Source of the DNA: Acidimicrobiia bacterium
Lineage (GTDB): Bacteria; Actinomycetota; Acidimicrobiia; Spongiisociales; JAHEDJ01
Assembly: GCA_029210695.1 (NCBI GenBank)
Contig: JARGFH010000002.1
Location: forward strand, 59,445 to 123,444
Length of the DNA: 64,000 bases
Reading direction: 5' to 3'
Shown: positions 24,834-34,250 of the stretch, piece by piece
How positions within the stretch are numbered: position 1 is the stretch's first letter
How the letters are laid out: every line of letters starts with the position of its first letter
The notes under the pieces: generated by a model
Databases searched by the model: none
Told to the model about the DNA's origin: nothing
The model's input: the letters and a program-made list of their open reading frames with translations, nothing else
Program-made: the position numbers and the translations under genes

Positions 24834-25840
24834 GCGTCCGCCAGCAGCGCGTCGACGAAAGCGCTCGGCTCGAACGGGATCAAATCTTCCACGCCTTCTC
24901 CAACACCGATGAACTTGACCGGCACACCGTAGTCCTGTTCGATCGCCACCGTGATGCCGCCTTTTGCAGTGCCGTCGAGCTTCGTGAGCACGATTCCCGT
25001 AACACCAACGACATCGGTGAACTGCTTGATTTGTGCCATCCCGTTCTGACCCGTCGTGGCGTCGAGCACGAGCAACACCTCGTCCACCGAACCGGCCTCT
25101 CGCTCCAACACCCGGACTATCTTGCCGAGTTCCTGCATGAGGTTGTGCTTCGAGTGCAGTCGACCGGCAGTATCGACGATTACCACGTCCCGATCTCGAG
25201 CCCTGCCGGCCTGATATGCGTCGAACGCCACCGCAGCCGGATCAGCTCCCGACTGACCGGAGACGATCTCTACCCCGACCCGCTCGGCCCAGGTTCGTAG
25301 CTGGGCGTCTGCGGCAGCACGGAACGTGTCGGCCGCTCCCAGCAGGGCGGAAGATCCGGACGACTGCAAGTGGGCGGCCAGCTTGGCAATGCTGGTCGTC
25401 TTTCCGACCCCGTTGACCCCGACCACAACCACAACCGCCGGCGATCCCTCGAGGTGGAGTTCACGATCTTTCCCGCTCAGGATGGCGAGTAGCTCGTCGT
25501 GGATCGCCAACCTCGCCTCATCGGCCCCGGACGGACTCGCCAGGCGCACACGGTCTACCACCTGCGTCGTGGCTCGCACTCCGAGATCCGCACCGATGAG
25601 CGCTTCCTCTAGACCGGTCCAGAAATCCTCGTCGACCGCCCCCCGGCTGAGTAGACCCTTGAGACGTCCCCCGAGGGCAGTTCTGGTTTTCTCGAGACGC
25701 TCGGCCAGCGCACCGGCGGACGGCGTCGCCGGTGCGGCGGTGGAAACTGGCTGCTTCCGCCCGCGCAGGACGCCTACGAGGACCGCAATCGCCACTACGA
25801 ACACGGCGACAGCCAGGACAATGATCAACACGGGATCCAT
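24830..25840 (-). CDS. ftsY: Signal recognition particle receptor FtsY
   Basis: FtsY docks the SRP-ribosome complex at the membrane through GTP-dependent pairing with Ffh. The 336-residue product has an N-terminal membrane helix (residues 4-24) instead of a long acidic A domain, then the NG domain with GVNGVGKTTSIAKLA, DTAGRLHSKHNLM and LTKLDGTAKGG. It starts 11 bp after smc, the usual gene order. Confidence 0.96.
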   Translation of the reverse strand: MDPVLIIVLAVAVFVVAIAVLVGVLRGRKQPVSTAAPATPSAGALAERLEKTRTALGGRLKGLLSRGAVDEDFWTGLEEALIGADLGVRATTQVVDRVRLASPSGADEARLAIHDELLAILSGKDRELHLEGSPAVVVVVGVNGVGKTTSIAKLAAHLQSSGSSALLGAADTFRAAADAQLRTWAERVGVEIVSGQSGADPAAVAFDAYQAGRARDRDVVIVDTAGRLHSKHNLMQELGKIVRVLEREAGSVDEVLLVLDATTGQNGMAQIKQFTDVVGVTGIVLTKLDGTAKGGITVAIEQDYGVPVKFIGVGEGVEDLIPFEPSAFVDALLADA

Positions 25841-25851
25841 AGCGGAGGATT

Positions 25852-28800
25852 CTACGACGCAGGAACGGGTGCTTCCACCAACCGCTTGGCAACGACTTTG
25901 GTCGAACCGCCGGGCTCCATGGTCACTCCGTAGAGGATGTTGGCGGCTTCCATGGTTTGCTGCTGATGGGTGACGATCACCAACTGTGCAGTACGGCGGA
26001 ACTCCTCGACCAACCGCAAGAAGCGCCGCAAGTTGGCGTCGTCGAGGGCGGCTTCCACCTCATCCACTACATAGAACGGGCTGGGCCTCGCCTTGAACAC
26101 GGCAAACAAGAACGCCAGTGCCGCCAGCGAACGCTCACCGCCGGACAACAACGAGAGCTGGCCAACTTTCTTGCCGAGCGGTTGCGCTTCAATGTCGACC
26201 CCGGTTATGAGCAGGTCGTCGGGATCAGTCAGCACGAGCCGGCCGCGGCCGCCGGGGAAGAGAACCGAGAAATGCTGCTCGTAGGCCGCCGCCACCTCGT
26301 CGAAGGCGGTCCTGAACAAGCCGACGATCTCCTCGTCGAGCGCAGACATGACCTTGCGGAGCTCATTCCGGCTGCTCTCGAGGTCCTCCAGCTGTTCCTG
26401 AAGATGAGCCCTCCGCGCATCGAGCTCCTGATACTCCTCGGCGGCGAGGGGATTGATCGTCCCCATCCGGCGCATCTCGGCCTCGAGCGAGGCGAGCCGT
26501 CCGCGGAGGTCCGTGCCCTCGTCCATTTCCGGAGCAGGGGCGGCCAGCGCCTGCTCCTCCGACGCGTCGACGTCTCTTCGCAGACCCTCAGCCACCGACT
26601 CGAGGCGAACCTTCAGCTCCGCCGATTCGACGTCGAGTCTCGCTCGCTGATCCTTCTTCGTCGCGATTGAAATACGGACTTCATCGAGACGGCTGCGGGC
26701 GCTCGCCAATCGTTCTCCTGCTTGACCGGTGGCCTTCCGGAGTTCGACCTGACGTGTTCTGAGTGTGCTGATGTGCGCCCGCACGACCTCGAGGGACCGA
26801 CGGGCACTCTCCTCCACCGTCTGCAGTTCCTGAAGTCGCTGCGGATCACCGGGACGGTCCGTGAGATCTTGGAGATCTCCTTGAATCGACCCCAATCGCA
26901 CCTCGAGCAAGCGGCGCCGCTCCACGATGCCGCCCAGGCCTGCCGCGGCGACCTGACGTACCTCGCGCGCCTCGTCACGGCGATCGGCCACCACTCGCCG
27001 TTTAGCGGCCAGTTCATCCCATGCATGCTGGCGCTCGGCCTCTTCTCCCTCGAGGGCACTCAGGCGCGCACGCAACTCGTCAATCCTCGTCTCACGGTCG
27101 GCGGCCGACTCCAGCAACATGGAGCGGCGCTCTTCCAGCCGATCGATCTCGTGTTCGGCAGCACTCCGGGTGCGTTCGAGTCGCGCCAGCGCTTCCGTCG
27201 CCCCCGCCAGGCTCGTTTCGATGAGCTCGAGGGCCTCGAGGGCGTCCCGTTCAACACCTCGCGCGTGCTCAAAGTCCCGTCGAGCCGAAACATGGCGGCT
27301 CTTAGCCCGAGCGAGCAGGCGCTCAGCTTCCTCGAGCGCCACTCTGGCACGCTCGAGCACCGCAGGAGTTGCCCCATCGGGATGGGAAACGCGAATGCCA
27401 TCGGCCGTGATCAGATCTCCCTCAGGGGTGACAACTCGAACTGCGGGATGCTTCGAGACAACCTGCCATCCCGCAGACCACCCCTCAGCCACGACGACAT
27501 CCCCGAGGAGGGCGGCGGCCAGCCGGAGATCGGACCGGGCGCCCAACACGTCAACCAGCGTCTCCAACCCGAAGGCTTCCGCCACCGGCCGGGCCGGAAG
27601 CTCGCCGCTGGTGAAGCGGGCAGTGACCAGCGGAACTCCGCCGAGACCGTGTGCCTTGAGGTCACCGACCACCTGCTCGATTGCAGTCGGATTCTGCACT
27701 GCGAGTGCATCGCTCCACGGGCCGAGCGCGGCGTCGACCGCGGCGGCGAACCGGTCGGGAACGTCCAACACCGTCGCCAGATTGCCCCGCACGCCGGCGG
27801 CTGCAAGCGCCCGGTCGCGGGCTTGCGGGTCGGCCAGACCGGCCGCAGCAGCTTCCAGGGCCTCGACCCTGGCGCCGGCGGCCGACTCCCCTACCCGCGC
27901 CGATTGAAGGTCGGACTCTGCAGCCTCCCAGATCTCTTGCTGTGTCCGCCGATCCGACCGGGCCGAATCGTGTGCCCGTTGGGCGGCCGTCGCTTGGATG
28001 TCGGAACGCTCGATATCAGCCCTAAGTCGATCTGTTTCGATCGACTCGGCCTCGGATTGCCCGTGCAGCGATTCGAGGCGTCGCCCGATCTGATCGGCCT
28101 CTCGCTCGTCTCTACCGACCGCGGATTCGAGCGAGCGCAGGTCGCCACGGACTGCCGCCACCGCGCCTTCGGTCGGCATCTGTTCTTGTTCGGCCAGAGA
28201 CCGCTCTTCGTCTTCGAGATCGCGCAGGGCACGTTCGGCACGCTCCGCCTCGATCCGCGCACGACGTTCCTCTTCGGAGCTCTGCGCCAGATCCGCTTGT
28301 ATCTGTCGCGCCTCCTCGTGCATATCTCTGCGACGCTCGCCTGCTCCCTGGATGCGCTGAGAGAGGGCTCGATGCCGCTCATGCGCAACCTGGGCGATGC
28401 GCTTGAAACGCTCGGCCGCTGTTTCGAGCCGGGCGGCGGAGGCGGTATCTCGCTCCAGCAAGAGACCGGCTTCGCCGGCCGCCAGGGTCAACGGCTCTAT
28501 CGAAGCAGCCAGCACCGTCTCCTCGTCCGCAGCCTCAGCCAGCAACTGATCGAGTTCGGCGTGTTGACGTGCGACAGCTCCGAGCCGCGCCCGATTGGTA
28601 CGAAGATCCTCTCCACCCAGATACAGACGCAGTGCCCGAGCCTCATCGCGTACGACCAGATACCGCTCGGCGGCGCGAGCCTGCCGACGAAGAGGGCGGA
28701 TCTGACGTTCCAGCTCGCCCAGGATGTCTTTGAGGCGGAGCAGATCGGCGTCGGTACTTTCGAGGCGGCGGATGGCCCGGTCCTTCCGCAAGCGATGCTT

Positions 28801-29304
28801 CAGCACTCCGGCCGCCTCTTCGATCACGGCGCGATGATCTTCGGGTTTGGCGTTGAGGATCTGATCGAGTTGTCCTTGACCAACGATGACATGCTGATGC
28901 CGGCCGACGCCGCTGTCCGACAGCAGTTCCTGCACATCGAGCAACCGGACGTCAACGTCGTTGATCTCGTAGTCGGACGAGCCATCACGGTATAGACGAC
29001 GGGTAATCGATACTTCATCCAGGTCGAGCGGTAGCGACCGGGAGAGGTTATCGAAGGTGAGGGTGACCTCAGCCCGGCCGAGGGCGGGTCGGGTGGCCGT
29101 TCCTGCGAAGATGACATCTTCCATCTTCTGCGTCCGCAGCGTTCGCGTCGACTGGGTACCCATCACCCAGGCGATCGCGTCGACGATATTCGACTTTCCG
29201 GACCCGTTGGGCCCGACGACTACCGTGACGCCCGGTTCGAGTTCCAGGCGCGTTCGATCCGCGAAAGACTTGAATCCGACGAGTTTGAGCGTTTTGAGAT
29301 ACAA
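25852..29304 (-). CDS. smc: Chromosome segregation protein SMC
   Basis: SMC is the ATPase core of condensin. The 1150-residue product has Walker A GPNGSGKSNIVDAIAW (about residue 32), long Arg/Glu/Ala coiled coils, a Gly-rich hinge at about 490-640, the ABC signature LSGGERSLAALAF near residue 1050 and Walker B YVVDEVEAALDD near 1080. It starts at TTG 29304 with AAAGGTG 7 nt upstream. It heads smc-ftsY-cdd; scpA and scpB are not in the window. Confidence 0.97.
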   Translation of the reverse strand: MYLKTLKLVGFKSFADRTRLELEPGVTVVVGPNGSGKSNIVDAIAWVMGTQSTRTLRTQKMEDVIFAGTATRPALGRAEVTLTFDNLSRSLPLDLDEVSITRRLYRDGSSDYEINDVDVRLLDVQELLSDSGVGRHQHVIVGQGQLDQILNAKPEDHRAVIEEAAGVLKHRLRKDRAIRRLESTDADLLRLKDILGELERQIRPLRRQARAAERYLVVRDEARALRLYLGGEDLRTNRARLGAVARQHAELDQLLAEAADEETVLAASIEPLTLAAGEAGLLLERDTASAARLETAAERFKRIAQVAHERHRALSQRIQGAGERRRDMHEEARQIQADLAQSSEEERRARIEAERAERALRDLEDEERSLAEQEQMPTEGAVAAVRGDLRSLESAVGRDEREADQIGRRLESLHGQSEAESIETDRLRADIERSDIQATAAQRAHDSARSDRRTQQEIWEAAESDLQSARVGESAAGARVEALEAAAAGLADPQARDRALAAAGVRGNLATVLDVPDRFAAAVDAALGPWSDALAVQNPTAIEQVVGDLKAHGLGGVPLVTARFTSGELPARPVAEAFGLETLVDVLGARSDLRLAAALLGDVVVAEGWSAGWQVVSKHPAVRVVTPEGDLITADGIRVSHPDGATPAVLERARVALEEAERLLARAKSRHVSARRDFEHARGVERDALEALELIETSLAGATEALARLERTRSAAEHEIDRLEERRSMLLESAADRETRIDELRARLSALEGEEAERQHAWDELAAKRRVVADRRDEAREVRQVAAAGLGGIVERRRLLEVRLGSIQGDLQDLTDRPGDPQRLQELQTVEESARRSLEVVRAHISTLRTRQVELRKATGQAGERLASARSRLDEVRISIATKKDQRARLDVESAELKVRLESVAEGLRRDVDASEEQALAAPAPEMDEGTDLRGRLASLEAEMRRMGTINPLAAEEYQELDARRAHLQEQLEDLESSRNELRKVMSALDEEIVGLFRTAFDEVAAAYEQHFSVLFPGGRGRLVLTDPDDLLITGVDIEAQPLGKKVGQLSLLSGGERSLAALAFLFAVFKARPSPFYVVDEVEAALDDANLRRFLRLVEEFRRTAQLVIVTHQQQTMEAANILYGVTMEPGGSTKVVAKRLVEAPVPAS

Positions 29305-29391
29305 GAACTACACCTTTGTGATTCGGCAGGCTATCACAGTTCGGAATCCGTTCCGGGGTCTTCAAACGCCGGAAAAAGGCGAGTACCGGCC

Positions 29392-30222
29392 TCATCGCTG
29401 GCAGGTCGGACACCAGAAGCTGCTCCTTCCCCCGATCACCGTTCGTTCGATCGCCGTCCCGTCTCGTCGACAGGGTTCTCCGACCCTTCCATAGACCCGT
29501 AGACGCTGGAAGTACTCCCCCGCCCGACCATCCGGGAGGAGATAGGCGAGATCGTTGAGGCTCGTTCCACCCCAGCGCAATCCGGCCCGGAGTACCGGCC
29601 CGATCGCACCTCTCAAGATGCGTACCTCGTCGACGCTCAAGGTCCCGGCCGGCCGGTCGGGTCGGATGCAGGAACGGTGGAGTACCTCATCCGCATAGAT
29701 ATTCCCGAGTCCGGCCACGAAATATTGATCGAGTAGCAGGGACTTGATGGCGATCACCCGGCCCTCCAACCGGGGAAGCAGACGCCGGAACCGGGGCAGG
29801 TCGTTCAACGCGTCGGGACCCAGGTGAGCAAACGATTGACCCTCGAATTCATCCGGAGTGAATACGGCCATGAACCCGAAGGTGCGGGGATCGACGAAGT
29901 GCATCTCCTGGTGGCGGTCGGTCTCGACTACCACATGGGTGTGGGGCGAACGTTCTCCGCCCGGGGTCTCGAGGCGGATCCGGCCGGACATTCCCAGGTG
30001 GACGACCCAGGTGAAATCGCCTTCGAGGTCGATCATCAAGAACTTACCGTGCCGCCCAACTGAAGCCACGCGGCGGCCGAGGAGCCGATCGTGGAAATCG
30101 CGAGGTCGTGGTTGACGGCGAACCACCCTGGGGTGGCCCACCTCAACCGCGACGATTGTCGCTCCTTCGAGCGCCGGCGCAAGCGAACGACGTACGGTCT
30201 CAACTTCTGGGAGCTCAGGCAT
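29392..30222 (-). CDS. mutM: Formamidopyrimidine-DNA glycosylase (Fpg/MutM)
   Basis: The enzyme excises 8-oxoguanine and formamidopyrimidines. The mature N-terminus MPELPEVETVRRSL carries the catalytic Pro2 and Glu3, which fixes the start at ATG 30222. Later parts show KSLLLDQYFVAGLGNIYADE and a C-terminal zinc finger with CRRDGTAIERT...FWCPTCQR. A MITE lies 10 bp upstream of the ATG. The bases between (AAGCCTCCTC) carry no Shine-Dalgarno sequence, so expression may depend on coupling to the upstream frame or be reduced. The frame stays open through the MITE, but an N-terminal extension would bury Pro2. Confidence 0.95.
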   Translation of the reverse strand: MPELPEVETVRRSLAPALEGATIVAVEVGHPRVVRRQPRPRDFHDRLLGRRVASVGRHGKFLMIDLEGDFTWVVHLGMSGRIRLETPGGERSPHTHVVVETDRHQEMHFVDPRTFGFMAVFTPDEFEGQSFAHLGPDALNDLPRFRRLLPRLEGRVIAIKSLLLDQYFVAGLGNIYADEVLHRSCIRPDRPAGTLSVDEVRILRGAIGPVLRAGLRWGGTSLNDLAYLLPDGRAGEYFQRLRVYGRVGEPCRRDGTAIERTVIGGRSSFWCPTCQR

Positions 30223-30232
30223 GAGGAGGCTT

Positions 30233-30343
30233 CTAGTGGTCTGTCTGCTATTTGATGACCGGGGTAGGCAGTGCCACGAACCCTGCCACAGCGGGGATCG
30301 TCCGGCAGGAGACCAAGTCACCAAATCCGCGACGGACCACTAG
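30233..30343 (+). mobile_element. 111-bp MITE-like element, copy 2
   Basis: This copy is identical to those at 18205-18315 (inverted) and 38031-38141. It is bounded by CTAG and CTAGTGGTCYGTC inverted ends, and separates rnc from mutM. The rnc stop TAG lies in the right-hand CTAG. Confidence 0.92.
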
Positions 30344-31035
30344 GTTGTCGATTCGCGGTTGTAGCTCTCGCCTTGCAGGCTCGCCAGCGCTTCGTCGGCC
30401 GCCGCCTGCTGGGCTTCCTTCTTGGACCGCCCGACCCCCCGCCCGATGACATGTCCATCAACCGCTACCGACGCCGCGAACACCCGGTCGTGGTCGGGGC
30501 CATCGCCGCTCATCTCGTAGGTCGGCACCCTGGCCTGAACGGCCAGCACCTCCTGAAGACGGGTCTTGTAATCAAGCAGGCCCGGCCTCGTAGCTTTCTC
30601 CCGAATCAACTTTTCCCAATGCCGCAGAACCACGGTCCGCGCCGCCTCGAGACCCCCATCCAGGTAGACGGCAGCCAGCACAGCTTCGAGCGCGTCGGCC
30701 AGGATCGACGATTTCTCGCCTCCCCCCGTCGCTGCCTCCCCCCTGCCGAGACGGATATCGGAGCCGAGTTCGATATTCCGGGCGATACGTGCGAGTTCAG
30801 ACCTGTTCACACAGGCAGCGCGTACTTTGGCCATTTGACCCTCCGGCAGATCCGCAAACTCCCCGAAGAGAAAGTCGGTGACCGCTAGTTGGAGCACGGC
30901 ATCACCCAGGAACTCGAGTCGTTCGTTGGAGGCCTCTTCAGGGCGTTCGGACTCGAACGAGCGGTGCGTTAGTGCATGGACCAGTAGTCCGGGCGTCCGG
31001 AACGAGTGCCCCAGTCGCTGCTCGAGTCCGCTCAC
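30340..31035 (-). CDS. rnc: Ribonuclease III
   Basis: RNase III cuts double-stranded RNA, including rRNA precursors. The 231-residue product has the signature ERLEFLGDAVLQLAV with catalytic Glu/Asp, a second acidic cluster (ADALEAVLAAVYLDGG) and a C-terminal double-stranded RNA-binding domain (DYKTRLQEVLA... GRSKKEAQQAAADEAL). It overlaps plsX by 4 nt. Its TAG stop is inside the terminal CTAG of a MITE. Confidence 0.96.
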   Translation of the reverse strand: MSGLEQRLGHSFRTPGLLVHALTHRSFESERPEEASNERLEFLGDAVLQLAVTDFLFGEFADLPEGQMAKVRAACVNRSELARIARNIELGSDIRLGRGEAATGGGEKSSILADALEAVLAAVYLDGGLEAARTVVLRHWEKLIREKATRPGLLDYKTRLQEVLAVQARVPTYEMSGDGPDHDRVFAASVAVDGHVIGRGVGRSKKEAQQAAADEALASLQGESYNRESTT

Positions 31036-32003
31036 GGTTCAAGCCGCTTGGCAACGTGTCCTGCGAGATCCCGATCGGCGCCGGTCGAGGCCATGGCGAC
31101 GGCATTGGCGATGGCAATGCGCGACGAAGAACCATGGGCAATCACCACCACTCCGTTGGTGCCGAGCAGATGTCCTCCGCCGTATTCTTCGTGATCGACC
31201 CGCCTGCGCACTTCCGCCAGGACCGGATCAATCACTGCAAGGTCCTGAGGAGGCAGGTTGATCACTGCGGCCTGGAAGAGTTCGGCGATGAACTGCACCG
31301 CACCTTCGGTGGTCTTCAGGAGGATGTTGCCCGTGAAGCCGTCTGTGACGAACACATCGGCCCTATCGGAGGCGAGGTCACGACCCTCGACGTTCCCGAT
31401 GAAGTTCAGGCTGGTGGCGCGCAATAATTCGAATGCGGCCTTCTCCAAATCCCGACCCTTGCTCTCTTCCTCCCCGATGTTCAGCAGACCCACCCGAGGA
31501 TTACGCACGCCGAGGTAAAGCTCGGCTACCAGAGAACCCATAACCGCAAACTGCACGAGGTGCTCGGGTTTGCACTCCGGATTCGCTCCGGAGTCCAGGA
31601 CGACGGTGTGGCTGCCGGGGGTCGGGAAGATCGAAGCCACGGCCGGGCGGAGCACGCCCGGCATTCGGCGGAGAATGACCGCAGCGGCGGCCAGCGTTGC
31701 ACCGGTCGATCCGGCTGAGACGAGGGCGTCGGCCTCGCCGGCCTTGACCAACCGCGCCGCGACCGCAATCGAACTGTCCGGTTTCTCCCGAATTGCCCTG
31801 GCCGGATCTTCATCCATCCCGATTACCTGGGCGGCGGCAACCACCGGAAGCTTTGTCCCGAGCGCGGCCAACCGATCGGCAATGAGCGAGGGTTCGCCGA
31901 CCAGAATCACGTCGTGGCCTGCGCCGGCAGCAAGAACACCGCCGGCAATGATCTCGTCGGGAGCGCGATCGCCCCCCATCGCATCGAGGGCTACACGGGC
32001 CAT
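31032..32003 (-). CDS. plsX: Phosphate acyltransferase PlsX
   Basis: PlsX converts acyl-ACP to acyl-phosphate for phospholipid synthesis. The 323-residue product begins MARVALDAMGGDRAPDEII and has SAGSTGATLAAA, LDSGANPECKPEHLVQFA and TDGFTGNILLKTTEG, all diagnostic. It lies between rpmF and rnc, a common bacterial order. The window also encodes PlsB, which uses acyl-ACP or acyl-CoA directly. Confidence 0.97.
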   Translation of the reverse strand: MARVALDAMGGDRAPDEIIAGGVLAAGAGHDVILVGEPSLIADRLAALGTKLPVVAAAQVIGMDEDPARAIREKPDSSIAVAARLVKAGEADALVSAGSTGATLAAAAVILRRMPGVLRPAVASIFPTPGSHTVVLDSGANPECKPEHLVQFAVMGSLVAELYLGVRNPRVGLLNIGEEESKGRDLEKAAFELLRATSLNFIGNVEGRDLASDRADVFVTDGFTGNILLKTTEGAVQFIAELFQAAVINLPPQDLAVIDPVLAEVRRRVDHEEYGGGHLLGTNGVVVIAHGSSSRIAIANAVAMASTGADRDLAGHVAKRLEP

Positions 32004-32013
32004 GTGGGGATGA

Positions 32014-32190
32014 CTATTCGGTGACGGTGATCTCGCGACCGCGGTACGTACCGCAGTTCGGGCAGGCGCGATGAGGCAGCTTGGGGCTGTGGCACTGAGG
32101 GCAAGTCGACGTGCCCGTTCGGCTCAGCTTCCATTCGGCTTTCCGGCGCCGCGTCCGAGAGCGCGACATCTTCTTCTTGGGCACCGCCAT
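32014..32190 (-). CDS. rpmF: 50S ribosomal protein bL32
   Basis: The 58-residue product begins MAVPKKKMSRSRTRRRKAEWK and has zinc-ribbon cysteines CPQC...CPNC, so it is the zinc-binding form of L32. It lies in the conserved yceD-rpmF-plsX block, 10 bp before plsX. Start ATG is at 32190 and stop TAG at 32014. Confidence 0.96.
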   Translation of the reverse strand: MAVPKKKMSRSRTRRRKAEWKLSRTGTSTCPQCHSPKLPHRACPNCGTYRGREITVTE

Positions 32191-32201
32191 GGGCGCACTC
32201 C

Positions 32202-32723
32202 TTAGGTGTCCTGAGGGTCCAGCAGCTGCTTCAAGGCAGCAAGTGGGTGATCCGATTCATCAGTATGGCCGGAACACGGATCGCTATTCAAGTCGGTTCC
32301 GCACTCAGAGCAAAGTCCTTTGCATTCCGGGCGACATAACGGCGCCAGCGGAATGTCGAGCACGACCTCGTCGCGAACCACCGGTTCGAGGTCGATTGTT
32401 CCATCCTCCTCGATGCCACGACCATCCTCATCCGGCACGACCTGGTACACCTGCAAGATCTCAACCGATCGGTCTTCCTCCCATTCCTCGAGGCACCGGT
32501 GGCAAACGAGAGAGACACGGAAGGCTCCAGTTCCAGTCGCAACGACGCCGTCCGGCAATGCCGAAACCCGCACCGACACCTCGACGTCGCCGTCGATGCT
32601 TCCACTGTCGAGCGAGACCTCCATCGGCCCGGTCATCGAATAGTCGCGATGGTCTCCCGGGCTGAAAGAGCCGACGCCGATCAGAAAGGGAGATCGTTCC
32701 TGGCGCATAGACTCGCCGATCAC
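32202..32723 (-). CDS. yceD: YceD/DUF177 family protein
   Basis: The 173-residue product has the DUF177 pattern: strand-rich N-terminal half, VSLVCHRCLEEW, LDIPLAPLCRPECKGLCSECGTDLN, with four Cys that may bind metal. Bacterial YceD is linked to 23S rRNA or L32 accumulation, and plant homologues to 23S processing. GTG 32723 overlaps the previous stop; ATG 32708 is an alternative. It is followed at once by rpmF. Confidence 0.92.
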   Translation of the reverse strand: MIGESMRQERSPFLIGVGSFSPGDHRDYSMTGPMEVSLDSGSIDGDVEVSVRVSALPDGVVATGTGAFRVSLVCHRCLEEWEEDRSVEILQVYQVVPDEDGRGIEEDGTIDLEPVVRDEVVLDIPLAPLCRPECKGLCSECGTDLNSDPCSGHTDESDHPLAALKQLLDPQDT

Positions 32724-33238
32724 TGCGGCACTTCGGGCGGGGCGGGGCGAACGCGGTGGAACTCTGCCCTGGATTCACGGATCTGCTTGAGCAGGTTGGC
32801 AAAGAGAATCTCGAGGTTCTGGAGCCGCTCTTCGGCATCGTCCTCTGCTTCGAGCCGTATCCGTCGCGCATCACCTTCGGCATGTCGCACCAGAGTGTTG
32901 GCTTCCTCGACTGCTTCCGCCAGGATGTGCGAATCGCTGACCAGTTCGCGCGCCTGCTCGGAAGCCGCCCTCCGGATCTGTTGGGCCTTCTCCTGCGTAC
33001 GAGCGATAAAGGCCTCTCGTTCGCGGATCATCCAGCGGGCCGTGCGCAACTCCTCGGGAAGCTCCAGCTTGATTTGCTCGAGCGCCTGAATCATCGCCTC
33101 GCGATCCAATCGGACCTGGTCCGAAAGCGGAACCGACTTCGCTGATTCGACACCGTGAATGAGTCCGTCGAGGAGCTCAATCACACCCGCCGAGTCGGGA
33201 AGGTCAACGTCTGCACGATCTTCGGGAACTTCGCTCAT
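32720..33238 (-). CDS. Coiled-coil protein, DivIVA/SepIVA-like
   Basis: The 172-residue product begins MSEVPEDRADVDLPDSAGVIELLDGLIHG, where ATG 33238 overlaps the coaD stop by 4 nt. Residues ~55-165 are a continuous Glu/Arg/Ala/Leu coiled coil (RTARWMIREREAFIARTQEKA... EANTLVRHAEGDARRIRLEAE). This composition resembles the small DivIVA-like proteins encoded beside coaD/rsmD in actinobacteria, where they affect cell-wall growth or septation. There are no membrane or catalytic motifs. The family assignment is by resemblance and neighbourhood only. Confidence 0.75.
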   Translation of the reverse strand: MSEVPEDRADVDLPDSAGVIELLDGLIHGVESAKSVPLSDQVRLDREAMIQALEQIKLELPEELRTARWMIREREAFIARTQEKAQQIRRAASEQARELVSDSHILAEAVEEANTLVRHAEGDARRIRLEAEDDAEERLQNLEILFANLLKQIRESRAEFHRVRPAPPEVPQ

Positions 33239-33711
33239 CTGGACCCCTTCGCATCGAGGGCCTGCTGGACTTCGGCCGGAACTAGCCGGTCGGTCGAGCC
33301 CCCCAGTCTTGCCACTTCTTTGACGAGAGACGATGAGATGTAGCCGTGTGACGGATTCGTAGCGACGAAGCACGTCTCGATGCCGGACAGATGGTGATTC
33401 ATCTGCGCCATCTGAAGTTCGCTGTCGAAATCCGCAACACCGCGCAGTCCCTTGACAATCACGTCGACGTGCCGCCGACCGGCGTACTCGACCAGAAGGC
33501 CATCAAAACTCTCGACACTGACCCGGTCGACATCACGAAAGACCTCCTGAAGCAGATGCACCCGCTCCTCGGAACTGAACATCGAGTTCTTGGATGGATT
33601 GCCGATGACACCGACCACCACCTCGTCGAAGATGGCGAGCGCACGGCGGATGACATCGACATGCCCGTTCGTCGGCGGATCGAAACTGCCTGGGCAGAGT
33701 GCAATGGTCAC
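33235..33711 (-). CDS. coaD: Pantetheine-phosphate adenylyltransferase
   Basis: CoaD makes dephospho-CoA from 4'-phosphopantetheine and ATP. The 158-residue product begins MTIALCPGSFDPPTNGHVDVI with the nucleotidyltransferase GSFDP...GH motif, followed by VKGLRGVADFDSELQMA and SHGYISSSLVKE. It overlaps rsmD and the coiled-coil gene by 4 nt each. Confidence 0.97.
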   Translation of the reverse strand: MTIALCPGSFDPPTNGHVDVIRRALAIFDEVVVGVIGNPSKNSMFSSEERVHLLQEVFRDVDRVSVESFDGLLVEYAGRRHVDVIVKGLRGVADFDSELQMAQMNHHLSGIETCFVATNPSHGYISSSLVKEVARLGGSTDRLVPAEVQQALDAKGSR

Positions 33712-34250
33712 GGCATATTCCTCTCATATCGCCAGAGACGGGTGCCTCCATAACGGCGCTCATCGACCTTCACTAGGCCTGGCGGTGCTTCCGGCGGTTG
33801 TTCGCCATCGGGTCGGTGGAGAACGACCGAGCCGCCGACCGCGACCTTGTCCACGATGAGCTTCAGTATCTCATGTACTGAAGCTAGTTCCAGTGCATAC
33901 GGAGGGTCAACGAACACGAGATCGAATGGCCCGTCTGTTGCTGCCAGGAACCTGCCGACGTCGGTGGCGACAACCGAGCCTCCGAGCGCGAGCATGTCCA
34001 CGTTCTCACGGAGGCATTTCAAGGCAGCCTGCCCTTGTTCGACGAAGACCGCAGAAGCTGCCCCTCTGCTCAGTGCCTCCAGGCCAAGCGAGCCGGAACC
34101 TGCGTAGAGGTCGAGCACCCGGCTGGCTGGGATCCTGGTCCCCAGCGACGAGAACAGCGCTTCTCTGGCGCGATCCATCATCGGTCTGGTCGACATGCCG
34201 GCCGGACTACGAAGCCGCCTGCCTCTCGCGCGCCCGCCGATGATCCTCAT
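33708..34250 (-). CDS. rsmD: 16S rRNA (guanine-966-N2)-methyltransferase RsmD
   Basis: The 180-residue SAM-dependent enzyme begins MRIIGGRARGRRL and has RPMMDRAREALFSSLG, VLDLYAGSGSLGLEALSRGA (SAM motif I) and the catalytic FVDPPYAL. It precedes coaD in the usual order and overlaps recG by 4 nt. Confidence 0.96.
   Translation of the reverse strand: MRIIGGRARGRRLRSPAGMSTRPMMDRAREALFSSLGTRIPASRVLDLYAGSGSLGLEALSRGAASAVFVEQGQAALKCLRENVDMLALGGSVVATDVGRFLAATDGPFDLVFVDPPYALELASVHEILKLIVDKVAVGGSVVLHRPDGEQPPEAPPGLVKVDERRYGGTRLWRYERNMP

Noticed and set aside
26722..28995. 757-codon open frame antisense to smc
   Set aside because: The smc frame has complete motifs on the other strand; long antisense frames are expected opposite GC-rich coding sequence.
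29392..30324. mutM with an N-terminal extension read through the MITE
   Set aside because: Fpg needs Pro2 as the free N-terminal nucleophile, so the functional start must be ATG 30222.
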